Below the pieces are notes generated by a model that was not told where the DNA came from, made no database searches, and was given only the letters and a program-made list of their open reading frames with translations. From NCBI RefSeq assembly GCF_965137335.1, contig NZ_CBCRZD010000001.1: 64,000 nucleotides of DNA; one strand, 5' to 3'. The stretch comes from Empedobacter stercoris (GTDB lineage: Bacteria > Bacteroidota > Bacteroidia > Flavobacteriales > Weeksellaceae). This document shows, in pieces, positions 8,537 through 17,537 of the stretch (within the stretch, counting starts at the first letter, position 1; the number at the start of each line of letters is the position of its first letter). The translations under genes were made by a program, and so were the position numbers.

Positions 8537-9397
8537 ATGATAGCATCTATGACAGGTTACGGTAAAGCCATATTGGAATTACCTGAAAAAAAAGTAACGA
8601 TAGAAATCCGTTCTTTGAACAGTAAAACATTGGATTTGAACACAAGAATCCCTTCTTTTTACCGCGAGAAAGAATTAGAAATCAGAAATCTTATTTCAGA
8701 AAAAGTTCAACGTGGGAAAATTGATTTTTCGATGTTGGTTGAATTAAATCCAGCTGCAAGAAATCAATCTATAAATGCTGAATTAATCAAAAGTTATATG
8801 GAAGAATTCAAGTCGATCACTCCAAATGTGACTGACGGCGAATTGTTACCAGTTATCATGCGTTTGCCTGATGTTATTTCGTATACGCAAGATGATTTGA
8901 ACGAAGAAGAATGGAATCAAATTCGTGCAACAATCATCGAAGCAATCAATGCTTTGAATCAATTTAGATTAGATGAAGGAAAAGTATTAGAAAAATATTT
9001 AACATTAAACTTAAATAATATTCTTGAACTTTTAACTCAAGTTATACCATTTGAACAAGAACGTATTGAAACAATTAAAGAACGTTTCAACAAACGTTTA
9101 GAAGAATTAAAAGTTGATGTTGATCAAAATCGTTTTGAGCAAGAAATGATTTTCTATTTGGAAAAATTAGACATCACAGAAGAAAAAGTTCGTTTGAAAA
9201 ATCATTGCGAATATTTCTTAAAAGAATTAGCGGGAATAGCATCTAATGGTAAAAAATTAGGTTTTATTTCTCAAGAAATTGGACGAGAAATCAATACTTT
9301 AGGCTCAAAATCTAATCATTCTGAAATGCAAAAAATTGTCGTTCAAATGAAAGATGAATTGGAAAAAATTAAAGAACAATCGTTAAACATTTTATAA
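8537..9397 (+). CDS. yicC: YicC/YloC family endoribonuclease
   Basis: 286 aa with the canonical start MIASMTGYG, an N-terminal YicC domain and the C-terminal DUF1732 region (EIGREINTLGSKSNH). Members are hexameric RNA endonucleases; E. coli YicC is linked to decay of a regulatory RNA. The RNA target here is unknown. The stop codon shares one base with the gmk start (TAATG), so the two are translationally coupled, a conserved arrangement in bacteria. Confidence 0.92.
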   Translation: MIASMTGYGKAILELPEKKVTIEIRSLNSKTLDLNTRIPSFYREKELEIRNLISEKVQRGKIDFSMLVELNPAARNQSINAELIKSYMEEFKSITPNVTDGELLPVIMRLPDVISYTQDDLNEEEWNQIRATIIEAINALNQFRLDEGKVLEKYLTLNLNNILELLTQVIPFEQERIETIKERFNKRLEELKVDVDQNRFEQEMIFYLEKLDITEEKVRLKNHCEYFLKELAGIASNGKKLGFISQEIGREINTLGSKSNHSEMQKIVVQMKDELEKIKEQSLNIL

Positions 9398-9963
9398 TGA
9401 AAAAAGGAAAGTTAATTGTCTTTTCAGCACCATCAGGCGCAGGAAAAACAACTTTGGTTCGCTATGCTTTAGAACAATTAGATCACATCAAATTTTCTAT
9501 TTCTTGTACAACAAGAGATAAACGCGAAGGTGAAGTTCACGGAAAAGACTATTATTTCTTAACTCCAGAAGAATTTAAAACAAAAATTGCAAACGACGAA
9601 TTCGTAGAACACGAAGAAGTGTATCGTAATAATTTTTATGGAACATTAAAATCGGAAGTTGATCGTATTACTTCTGAAGGTAATTCTGTTATTTTTGATA
9701 TTGATGTAATTGGTGCATTGAATATCAAAAAATTATACGGAGAAGAATGTTTAACCGTATTTGTTAATCCACCTTCATTAGATATTTTAAAAGAACGATT
9801 GATTTCACGTAATACCGAAAGCGAGGATAAGTTGAAACAGCGTATTGATAAAGCGGGAATCGAAATGGAAAAAGCAAAAGAGTTTGATACTATTCTTTTG
9901 AATGATGATTTAGAAACTGCAAAAGCAAAAACGTTAGATATTATTACTGATTTTATCAACTAA
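9397..9963 (+). CDS. gmk: Guanylate kinase
   Basis: Phosphorylates GMP to GDP with ATP. The P-loop APSGAGKT sits at residues 11-18, followed by the GMP-binding region SCTTRDKREGEVHGKDYYF and the lid region. Length 188 aa is normal. The start overlaps the yicC stop by one base and a strong terminator follows, so yicC-gmk forms a two-gene operon. Confidence 0.97.
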   Translation: MKKGKLIVFSAPSGAGKTTLVRYALEQLDHIKFSISCTTRDKREGEVHGKDYYFLTPEEFKTKIANDEFVEHEEVYRNNFYGTLKSEVDRITSEGNSVIFDIDVIGALNIKKLYGEECLTVFVNPPSLDILKERLISRNTESEDKLKQRIDKAGIEMEKAKEFDTILLNDDLETAKAKTLDIITDFIN

Positions 9964-9984
9964 TAATTTATCCTAATCCTATAC

Positions 9985-10019
9985 AAATGCCTCGATTTTA
10001 TTTATTCGAGGCATTTTTG
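9985..10019 (+). terminator. Terminator after gmk
   Basis: Stem AAATGCCTCGA (about 9985-9995) / TCGAGGCATTT (10006-10016), followed by Ts. Confidence 0.88.
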
Positions 10020-10050
10020 TTATCTTTAATTCTGAAAATCACAATAAAAA

Positions 10051-10821
10051 ATGGAAATCCAAACTTGTTTAGAAATCAACGATGCTAAAATTCATTACAT
10101 TCACCACGAAATTAATCCAGAAAGACCTACACTAATATTCTTACACGATTCCTTAGGGTGTACACAGCTTTGGAGGGATTTCCCAAAAGAAGTTGCCGAA
10201 AAAAGTAATTGTAATCTGTTTATTTATGATCGAAAAGGTTATGGAAAATCATCTCCATTTACAATAAATCGTCGCGAGTTAACTTATATGCACGATGAAG
10301 CGGACTTTTTAAATCAACTTGTCAACCATTTCAACTTTAAAGAAATTATTCTTTTTGGACATAGTGATGGTGGTACAATTTCATTACTGTATGCAGCTAA
10401 GTACCATAAAAATCTAAAAGGAATTGTCGTTGTTGGTTCTCATGTCATCGTAGAAGAAGTAACCCTGAATGGAATTAGAGCTGCTAAAATTGCTTACGCA
10501 GAAACAAACCTAAAAGAACGTTTAAGAAAATATCACGGAGATAATACGCAAAAAGTATTTGAAATGTGGACCGAAACATGGCTAAGACCCGATTTTGTAA
10601 ACTTTGATATTCGCGAAGAATTAAAAAATATAAAATGTCCTACTTTGGTTATTCAAGGAATTGATGACGAATTTGGAACAATGGAACAAGTGATTGGAAT
10701 TATCGACAATGTAAATGGACGAAAAGAAAATTATATCGTTCCTGACGCTAAACATACGCCTTTTAAAGAAAATAAAGTACCTACTTTTGAAAAAACAATC
10801 GAGTTTATTGATACATTATAA
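10051..10821 (+). CDS. Alpha/beta hydrolase
   Basis: 256 aa, no signal peptide, a cytoplasmic alpha/beta hydrolase. The oxyanion region is LIFLHDSLGCTQLW, the nucleophile elbow GHSDGG gives Ser105, the acid is probably Asp205 or Asp206 (QGIDDEFG) and the base His235 (DAKHTPF). The arrangement resembles MenH/haloperoxidase-like esterases, but the substrate cannot be told from sequence. It stands alone between the gmk terminator and the convergent P-type ATPase gene. Confidence 0.85.
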   Translation: MEIQTCLEINDAKIHYIHHEINPERPTLIFLHDSLGCTQLWRDFPKEVAEKSNCNLFIYDRKGYGKSSPFTINRRELTYMHDEADFLNQLVNHFNFKEIILFGHSDGGTISLLYAAKYHKNLKGIVVVGSHVIVEEVTLNGIRAAKIAYAETNLKERLRKYHGDNTQKVFEMWTETWLRPDFVNFDIREELKNIKCPTLVIQGIDDEFGTMEQVIGIIDNVNGRKENYIVPDAKHTPFKENKVPTFEKTIEFIDTL

Positions 10822-10857
10822 TCTCAATAAACTCGATGATTATTCATTAAATCATTT

Positions 10858-13347
10858 TTATTTTTTACGTTTTATCCATTTATAAATTTCGAACCATAAA
10901 ACCGAAACTACAGCAACTATCATTGCTAAACTTAGCTCATTTACATTTAATGATGTTACTTTAAAAAACTTCGAAATTGGTTGTATATATAAAATCGAAA
11001 ACAAAATACACAAGGTTAAAATAATCACAGCCAACATTAGGTAGTTTTTATTTTTAAAACTTGACCATAAACTATCATAAAATGAACGATTCGTTAAACT
11101 CAACCAAATATTCGAAAAAATAAGTGTTGTAAAGACCATTGCACGTGTTTTATCTTCATCTCCACCAGATTGATAGGTAAATTGATAAATAAAAAGCAAA
11201 CCTAATGTAATGGCTAATCCTTGAATAATACTTGTCGAAAGCTCTTTCCAATTCAGAAAAGTTTCCGTCATAGGACGAGGTTTTTCGTTCATAGAATTCT
11301 TTTCCAAAGGTTCGTTTTCATAAACAATCGAACATGTAGGTCCCATAACCAACTCTAAGAAAATAACGTGAACAGGTGTGAAAATTTGAGGAAATGCCCA
11401 ACCCAAAAATAATGGCAAGGAAACGATTAATATAATCGGAATATGAATTGAAATTATGTATTGAACTGCTTTTTTTAGGTTGGTATAAATTCTTCTTCCA
11501 GCTTCAATTCCAATCACCAATTTACCAAAATCATCATTTGTTAAAATCAATTGTGCAGCTTGCTTCGCAATCTCTGTTCCTTTCTCTCCCATTGCAACCC
11601 CAATATGTGCTGCTTTTAAAGCTGGTCCGTCGTTTACACCATCGCCTAACATGGCAACAATTTCTCCGTTATCTTTTAATGCATTTACAACTGCTAATTT
11701 CGCTTCAGGAAACATACGTGCGAACAAAACTTTTTCATCTGCAGTTTTCGCCAATTCTTCTTTCGAAAGATGAGCAATTTCAGCTCCAGTTATATGATCT
11801 TCGGCATGAATAATTCCTGCTTGATTAGCTATACTCATTGTTGTTTCGGCATTATCACCTGTGATTACTTTAACTTTTATTCCAGCATCATATATTTTTT
11901 GAAACACTTCATTTATACCTTTCTTTGGTGGATCATAAAACACCACAAAACCTAACAATTCAAAGGGCAATTCTTGTTGTTGTTTTGGAAAATCAGTCGA
12001 ACCAAAAGTCGATTTTGCAACACCCAAAAGTCGATATCCTTGTGTTCCTAAATCGCGAATCACCTTTCGCAACTGGGTTATTTGTTCTTCAGAAAGATGA
12101 GCAACTTGTAAAATAGCTTCAGGAGCTCCTTTTGCAGCAATAATTAGATGATCTTCAGCATTTCGAAAACAATGCGTCATCATTGGAGGTTTTCCTGATA
12201 ATGGATATTCGTGAAACATCTGATAGTTTGCTCTAACATCTTTTTGTGTCGCCTCGTAAACACGATGCAATGTTTTTTCCATCGGATCAAAAGGCACAGG
12301 TTCACTACTCCACATTGCATACTCAATTAATTCCGCAATTGCTTTATTCTGAAACTGATCTTCTTCATAAATTGCATTGGTTTTAAAGTCATAAACAGCT
12401 TTCAAATGCATCGAGTTTTCGGTAATTGTTCCTGTTTTGTCGCTACAAATTACTGTTGTACTCCCTAAGGTTTCTACAACGCTACTTTTTTTAACAATAA
12501 TTCCTTGACGTAGTAACTTCCACGATCCTAAAGCCATAAAAGTAGTAAAAGCAACAGGAATTTCTTCTGGTAAAATAGACATTGCCAATGTTAATCCACT
12601 CAATAAACTATTGATAAAATCTTTCGTTTGAATATAATTTACAACGCAAACTAATAAGAAAACTATGATTCCGATAATCGCCATTCCTTTTACAAACTTT
12701 TCAATTTGTATCTGCAAAGTTGATTTTTCGTCTTTAATTGATAAAAGTGAAGTTCCTATTTTTCCTAATTTTGTTTCAGCACCAATACTTGTTACTTTAA
12801 AAAAAGCTAATCCCGAAACGGTTAAGGTTCCACTATAAATTTCTGGATGTTCGGTATCTTTAAAAACTGACATACTCTCACCTGTCAGTGCCGATTCGTT
12901 TACAGAAAAATCATTGCTATGAACAATTTTACCATCTGCATTAATCATTTTTCCTTCTTCTGTAACACATAAATCTCCAACCGTAATTTCGTGTGTAGGG
13001 ATTTCGATTAATTCGCCGTTACGAACAACCGAGCTCAACGGTTCGTTCAATTTTTCGAGTTCTTCTAACGCTTTTTGATTACGACTATCTTGATAAAAAG
13101 AAATCCCTGTTAAAGCAAGAATCGCAACAAACATAAACGCTGCTTCGCCTAAATCACCTACAAGTAAATAAATAACTGAAACCACAATTAAAATAATTGT
13201 CATGGGCTCTTTCAAGATATCAAACAACATACTGTACCATGTACTTTTATGTTCATCCTTTATAGCATTATAGCCATATTTTTGTTGTGATTCTTTTACT
13301 TCGGTGGTAGATAATCCTTTTAAATGACTCGGAATTTTGATACTCAT
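10858..13347 (-). CDS. Cation-translocating P-type ATPase
   Basis: 829 aa with all P-type motifs: actuator TGES (155-158), the phosphorylation site DKTGT with Asp303, the hinge MLGDGVNDGPALKAA and about ten membrane segments. The N-terminus (HLKGLSTTEV..S.QKYGYN) is the cation-ATPase N domain. The membrane ion-site motif reads LPEEIPV (259-265) where Ca2+ pumps have PEGLP. It therefore looks like a P2-type (Ca2+-ATPase-like) pump of a bacterial subgroup with uncertain ion. No metal-binding HMA domain is present, arguing against Cu/Zn export. It is a monocistronic unit, with a terminator separating it from the C40 peptidase gene upstream. Confidence 0.88.
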   Translation of the reverse strand: MSIKIPSHLKGLSTTEVKESQQKYGYNAIKDEHKSTWYSMLFDILKEPMTIILIVVSVIYLLVGDLGEAAFMFVAILALTGISFYQDSRNQKALEELEKLNEPLSSVVRNGELIEIPTHEITVGDLCVTEEGKMINADGKIVHSNDFSVNESALTGESMSVFKDTEHPEIYSGTLTVSGLAFFKVTSIGAETKLGKIGTSLLSIKDEKSTLQIQIEKFVKGMAIIGIIVFLLVCVVNYIQTKDFINSLLSGLTLAMSILPEEIPVAFTTFMALGSWKLLRQGIIVKKSSVVETLGSTTVICSDKTGTITENSMHLKAVYDFKTNAIYEEDQFQNKAIAELIEYAMWSSEPVPFDPMEKTLHRVYEATQKDVRANYQMFHEYPLSGKPPMMTHCFRNAEDHLIIAAKGAPEAILQVAHLSEEQITQLRKVIRDLGTQGYRLLGVAKSTFGSTDFPKQQQELPFELLGFVVFYDPPKKGINEVFQKIYDAGIKVKVITGDNAETTMSIANQAGIIHAEDHITGAEIAHLSKEELAKTADEKVLFARMFPEAKLAVVNALKDNGEIVAMLGDGVNDGPALKAAHIGVAMGEKGTEIAKQAAQLILTNDDFGKLVIGIEAGRRIYTNLKKAVQYIISIHIPIILIVSLPLFLGWAFPQIFTPVHVIFLELVMGPTCSIVYENEPLEKNSMNEKPRPMTETFLNWKELSTSIIQGLAITLGLLFIYQFTYQSGGDEDKTRAMVFTTLIFSNIWLSLTNRSFYDSLWSSFKNKNYLMLAVIILTLCILFSILYIQPISKFFKVTSLNVNELSLAMIVAVVSVLWFEIYKWIKRKK

Positions 13348-13434
13348 TGAACTGATTTATATAAGCTTAAAAATACAATTAATTCAAATGAAAAAACGAG
13401 TTTGTACATCGTCTAATTAATATTTAGATTCAAA

Positions 13435-13471
13435 CCAAAAAAGACTATTGAAATTCAATAGTCTTTTTTGG
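13435..13471 (-). terminator. Terminator after the C40 peptidase gene
   Basis: Near-perfect palindrome: CCAAAAAAGACTATTGA (13435-13451) against its complement ending at 13471, with a tiny loop and T-rich flanks on both strands. It lies 1 nt past the peptidase stop codon. Confidence 0.88.
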
Positions 13472-13472
13472 T

Positions 13473-14234
13473 TTATATAAGTTTGCGAATGCATCTTAAT
13501 TTATGCGAATATTTTTGGGAGTCGGTATTAAAAATACCATTGGTATCAATAGGATCAATACGAACTTTACCATGTGCATGTAAAACTTTTCCCTTACCAC
13601 ACATAATTCCTACATGTATTATACGACCTTCTGCATTATCAAAAAATGCTAAATCACCAGGTTCTGCTTCTTCTACAAAACTTAACACTTCGCCCATTTC
13701 TGCTTGTTGATAAGCATCTCGTGGTATTTTATATCCCCCAATTTTGTACACTTGTTGTGTTAATCCAGAACAATCTATTCCAAAAGATGATTTACCACCC
13801 CACAAATAAGGTACATTTAAGTAAGCTTTTGCTATTTCAACCAACTGATCTTTTGATTTTTTACCAGAAGTATATACGCCAAAATATTCGAAACATTTTG
13901 TTCCAATTCGAATCTTACTTTCGTTCAAAGATCGAACTTCAGCTCCAATAGTCAACGTCATAGGCAATCCATTTTCCATCGCATGATTGTACGGATTGAT
14001 TGCAAATTTCTCCATGAAATCTTTGTTGTATTCTTCTTCAGAAATAGTAATAATTTGTTTCGGATCTAACCAACCTTCGTATCCATCAAAAGTCAGCTGA
14101 ACTTTTGTCCATTTTTCTAATTCTTCTAAAATAATTAACTTTTCTCCAAACAAAACTTGACTCACCATTTCTGATGAATCTCTTGCTTCGGAGCGCAAGG
14201 GCGCAACACTTACTTGACAAATAGCGTATTTCAT
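13473..14234 (-). CDS. C40 (NlpC/P60) peptidase with SH3 domain
   Basis: 253 aa. An N-terminal bacterial SH3-like region (about 1-65, VAPLRSEARDSSEMVSQ.LFGE) precedes the NlpC/P60 domain with Cys155 (GIDCSGLTQ), His207 (RIIHVGI) and a third polar residue at His219 or His221. No signal peptide is visible. The layout matches the dipeptidyl-peptidase VI/YkfC group that cleaves gamma-D-Glu-diaminopimelate bonds in recycled murein peptides, which is consistent with a cytoplasmic location. It overlaps the O-methyltransferase stop by one base, so the two are co-translated. Confidence 0.88.
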   Translation of the reverse strand: MKYAICQVSVAPLRSEARDSSEMVSQVLFGEKLIILEELEKWTKVQLTFDGYEGWLDPKQIITISEEEYNKDFMEKFAINPYNHAMENGLPMTLTIGAEVRSLNESKIRIGTKCFEYFGVYTSGKKSKDQLVEIAKAYLNVPYLWGGKSSFGIDCSGLTQQVYKIGGYKIPRDAYQQAEMGEVLSFVEEAEPGDLAFFDNAEGRIIHVGIMCGKGKVLHAHGKVRIDPIDTNGIFNTDSQKYSHKLRCIRKLI

Positions 14235-14881
14235 TATTTTTTTCGGATTAATGTAATTCCGTCACGAATTGGTAAAATTATCGACTCTACTCGTTTGTCT
14301 TTCGTTACCATTTCATTAAATTCTTTCAAAATTTTTGTCGAAGGATCTTTTTTATCTTCCTCTTCCATCATTACTTTTCCGTACCACAAAACATTGTCAA
14401 CTAACATGGTTCCTCCTGGACGTAAAAGTTCTAAAACTTTTTCAAAATAATAAGGATAACTCTCTTTATCAGCATCAATAAAAGCTAAATCTACAGAATT
14501 TTTCTCGATTGTTTCTAATTCTTCGCGTGCATCATTGATTCTAAAATCAATTTTTGAAGCAAATTCAGATTCATCAAAATATTTTCTGCACAAATATTCC
14601 AATTCATCATTTTTATCCATCGTAATGATTTTTCCATCAGATGTCAAACCTTCTGCCAAACACAATGTTGCGTAACCTGTAAAAGTTCCTAATTCAACAA
14701 TAGTTTTTGGTGCTAAAATTTTTGACAAAACACTTAACAAGCGACCTTGGTATTCGCCCGAAATCATGTGCGGTTGTGTTGTACATTGATAGGTTTCAAC
14801 ACGTAAACGACTCAAGATTTCTGGTTCTTGGTCTGTGTGATGATCTAAATACGATTCTAAAATTGGTGAAATTTTTATCAT
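14234..14881 (-). CDS. SAM-dependent O-methyltransferase (catechol type)
   Basis: Family-3 O-methyltransferase: the SAM-binding motif VELGTFTGYATLCLAEGL, the acidic DAxxE block AFIDADKESYPYYFE and LVDNVLWYGKV are clear, and they resemble caffeoyl-CoA/catechol O-methyltransferases. The substrate is unknown. I place the start at the ATG at 14881 (MIKISPILESYLD, 215 aa). A longer frame would start with a TTG at 14908, but a -7 element, TATTTTTG at 14898-14905, lies there, so that extension is probably untranscribed. It shares one base with the peptidase gene downstream. Confidence 0.87.
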   Translation of the reverse strand: MIKISPILESYLDHHTDQEPEILSRLRVETYQCTTQPHMISGEYQGRLLSVLSKILAPKTIVELGTFTGYATLCLAEGLTSDGKIITMDKNDELEYLCRKYFDESEFASKIDFRINDAREELETIEKNSVDLAFIDADKESYPYYFEKVLELLRPGGTMLVDNVLWYGKVMMEEEDKKDPSTKILKEFNEMVTKDKRVESIILPIRDGITLIRKK

Positions 14882-14897
14882 GCCATTAAAAAGTGTA

Positions 14898-14905
14898 CAA
14901 AAATA
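14898..14905 (-). promoter_or_regulatory. Candidate -7 element for the O-methyltransferase/peptidase operon
   Basis: TATTTTTG on the minus strand matches TAnnTTTG and would give a leader of roughly ten bases before the ATG at 14881. This position decides against the upstream TTG start. Confidence 0.5.
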
Positions 14906-14970
14906 CAAAAAAGTGGTAAACTTTGGCTATATAAAAGGCGTTTCGATGAGAAAATTATTCCGAAAAACAA

Positions 14971-15417
14971 CTAATATTTATCTTCTAAATACTTCATAAC
15001 CTCTTCATCTGTTATATACATTGGTGGTTTTTCCCATCCATTCATAGGTTCTTTTATAGAATCGTCAATAAAATAAGGTAATATTGTTCCATTTTTATAA
15101 TCTGGATTATAAACAACTAATACCCTATCTCCTATTTTATATTTATTAATACTTATAGAACTCTCTCTTTCATAAGAATGTCCATTATAAGAATAAATAT
15201 ATTTTACAAATTTTGTAGATTTTGTTCTCGAAAATCCAGAAATAATTCCAACAGTATATAATCTTTTGTCTTTTATTTGTCCTAAAAAATTTTGATTTCT
15301 AAAATGAATAAATAGATATACAATTATGATAAACAATATTAACCCAAACCATTGTATAATATTTTCTTTTCTATCTTCTTTAGTTTTCAATTTCAAAGAG
15401 GGTAAAAATTTATTCAT
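14971..15417 (-). CDS. DUF3592-like membrane protein
   Basis: 148 aa with one transmembrane helix (about residues 23-42) after a lysine-rich cytoplasmic start, then a beta-rich domain: TVGIISGFSRTKSTK, YIYSYNGHSYERESS, and KIGDRVLVVYNPDYKNGT. The last two are the typical DUF3592 pattern of a strand followed by a V-Y-P-x-P turn. Function unknown. It is a single gene, more AT-rich than its neighbours, lying between acs and the O-methyltransferase operon. Confidence 0.65.
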   Translation of the reverse strand: MNKFLPSLKLKTKEDRKENIIQWFGLILFIIIVYLFIHFRNQNFLGQIKDKRLYTVGIISGFSRTKSTKFVKYIYSYNGHSYERESSISINKYKIGDRVLVVYNPDYKNGTILPYFIDDSIKEPMNGWEKPPMYITDEEVMKYLEDKY

Positions 15418-15463
15418 ACTTAACTAATCTATTTTAATCACTAAACTACAAAATAATAAAACC

Positions 15464-15496
15464 AAAAAAGCATTACTTTTTGGGTAATGCTTTTTG
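15464..15496 (-). terminator. Terminator after acs
   Basis: Stem AAAAAGCATTAC (15465-15476) / GTAATGCTTTTT (15484-15495), with T-rich flanks, between the acs stop and the upstream end of the DUF3592-like gene. Confidence 0.85.
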
Positions 15497-15542
15497 TTTT
15501 GAAAATTATTTTGTTAAATTTAGTCTTAACCTCAACCTGAGT

Positions 15543-17447
15543 TTAAATTTTTCCTTTTTGAATTATTGTAACAATATCTGGATCTAACAACGTTGAAGTG
15601 TCTCCAAAATCAGTTTCATCACTGGCGATTTTTCTCAAAATACGACGCATAATTTTTCCGCTTCGTGTTTTTGGTAAACCTGATACAAACTGAATTTTAT
15701 CTGGTTTTGCAATTGGTCCAATGAGATGTGCCACTTCATTTTTAATTTCTGCTTCTAATTCTTTCGAAACTTCTACACCATCTTGTAAAATCACAAATGC
15801 ATACAACGCATTTCCTTTGATATCATGTGGAAAACCTACAACTGCACTCTCTGCAACTGCTTCATTTTGGTTGATTGCATTTTCAACAGGTGCTGTACCA
15901 AGATTATGTCCAGAAACAATCACGACATCATCTACTCTACCTGTAATTCTATAATTGTCCATCGCATCTCGGTAAGCGCCATCGCCTGTAAAATAATATC
16001 CCGGGAAAGTAGAAAAATAGGTTTCGACGTAACGTTTATGATCTCCATAAATAGTTCTTGCCATAGAAGGCCAAGGAAACTTAATCGCCAAACGACCTTC
16101 TGCTTTTTCGTTGATTGTTTCTACTTCATGTCCATTATCATCCATTAAAACGGGCTGAATTCCTGGTAATGGCAACGTTGCAAATGTAGGTCGTAATGGT
16201 GTAATTCCTGCCAAAGGCGAAATCATAATTGATCCTGTTTCGGTTTGCCACCATGTATCGACAATCGGACAATTTCCTTTCCCTACATAATCATTTAACC
16301 AATGCCATGCTTCTTCGTTGATTGGTTCTCCAACTGACCCTAAAACTTTTAGACTTGATAAATCATATTTTTCTACATAGTCTAATGATTCACGAGCTAA
16401 TGAACGAACTGCTGTTGGAGCAGTATAAAAATGGGTAACTTTTAATTTTTCGACAATTTCCCAAAAACGTCCAAAATCAGGAAAACTTGGAATTCCTTCG
16501 AACATAACCGAGGTTGCTCCACAAGCCAATGGACCATAAATAATGTAACTGTGTCCTGTAATCCAACCGATATCCGCTGTACACCAATAAATATCGTTTT
16601 TATCCATTTGAAAAATATTGTCAAATGAATAAGCCGTTTCAACCATATACCCTCCACATGTATGCACCATTCCTTTTGGTTTTCCAGTAGAACCCGAAGT
16701 ATATAAAATAAACAATGGATCTTCTGCATCCATTATTTCTACTGGACAACTATTATTTACTTTATACATTTCATCAACCCAAAATTTATCACGTCCACCG
16801 ACCATAGAAGTTGGTTCTATTGCACGACGATAAACGATACAAGTTTGAATAGAAGGACAGACTTTTAACGCTTCATCACAAATTGCTTTTAAATTGATTG
16901 ATTTTGTACCACGAAAAACTTCATTGGCAGTAACCAAAACTTTACATTGTGCATCATTGATACGAGATGCGATTGCAGCAGAAGAAAAACCTGCAAAAAC
17001 AATAGAATGCACCGCTCCAATTCTTGCACAAGCTAACATCGCAATCGCTAATTCTGGAATCATTGGCATATAAATACACACACGATCGCCTTTTTGTACG
17101 CCATTGTTTTTTAACACATTTGCAAATTGACAAACTTTTGAATGCAATTGACGATACGTAATAATTCGAGTTTCTTCTAATGGATTATTCGGTTCCCAAA
17201 TTAAGGCTGTTTTATTTCCATTTTTTTCTAAATGACGATCTAAAATATTTTCCGTAATATTTAACTTACCTCCTTGAAACCATTTGAAATCCGCTGTTTC
17301 AAAATTATATTCCAAAGTTTTGTCCCATCTTTTGTGCCAAACGAAGTTTTCGGCTATTTTGTCCCAAAATTTCTCGGGATTTTTAGTACTTTTTCTGTAC
17401 GCTTTCTTGTATTCAGAAAACGAATTAATTCTAAAATCATTTATCAT
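15543..17447 (-). CDS. acs: Acetyl-CoA synthetase
   Basis: Activates acetate to acetyl-CoA via acetyl-AMP. 634 aa, with the AMP-binding P-loop YTSGSTGKPKGMVHT, the conserved block WWQTETGS, YFTGDGAYRD and the C-terminal catalytic lysine motif TRSGKIMRR (Lys598), the usual site of inhibitory acetylation. The N-terminal ACAS region (FNWFQGG-like KWFQGGKLNITENILDRH) marks true acetyl-CoA synthetase rather than a generic acyl-CoA ligase. No acetylase or deacylase regulator gene is adjacent. It stands alone with its own terminator. Confidence 0.96.
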   Translation of the reverse strand: MINDFRINSFSEYKKAYRKSTKNPEKFWDKIAENFVWHKRWDKTLEYNFETADFKWFQGGKLNITENILDRHLEKNGNKTALIWEPNNPLEETRIITYRQLHSKVCQFANVLKNNGVQKGDRVCIYMPMIPELAIAMLACARIGAVHSIVFAGFSSAAIASRINDAQCKVLVTANEVFRGTKSINLKAICDEALKVCPSIQTCIVYRRAIEPTSMVGGRDKFWVDEMYKVNNSCPVEIMDAEDPLFILYTSGSTGKPKGMVHTCGGYMVETAYSFDNIFQMDKNDIYWCTADIGWITGHSYIIYGPLACGATSVMFEGIPSFPDFGRFWEIVEKLKVTHFYTAPTAVRSLARESLDYVEKYDLSSLKVLGSVGEPINEEAWHWLNDYVGKGNCPIVDTWWQTETGSIMISPLAGITPLRPTFATLPLPGIQPVLMDDNGHEVETINEKAEGRLAIKFPWPSMARTIYGDHKRYVETYFSTFPGYYFTGDGAYRDAMDNYRITGRVDDVVIVSGHNLGTAPVENAINQNEAVAESAVVGFPHDIKGNALYAFVILQDGVEVSKELEAEIKNEVAHLIGPIAKPDKIQFVSGLPKTRSGKIMRRILRKIASDETDFGDTSTLLDPDIVTIIQKGKI

Positions 17448-17537
17448 TTTAATTGTGGTTTTGGAATTAAATATAAAAAAAGCGAGTCAATTTATCAAAT
17501 TAACTCGCTTATATTTTTAAAATGAATAAAAACTATT

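Noticed and set aside
14882..14908. N-terminal extension of the O-methyltransferase from a TTG
   Set aside because: A -7 element overlaps this region, and the ATG at 14881 gives the expected family start.
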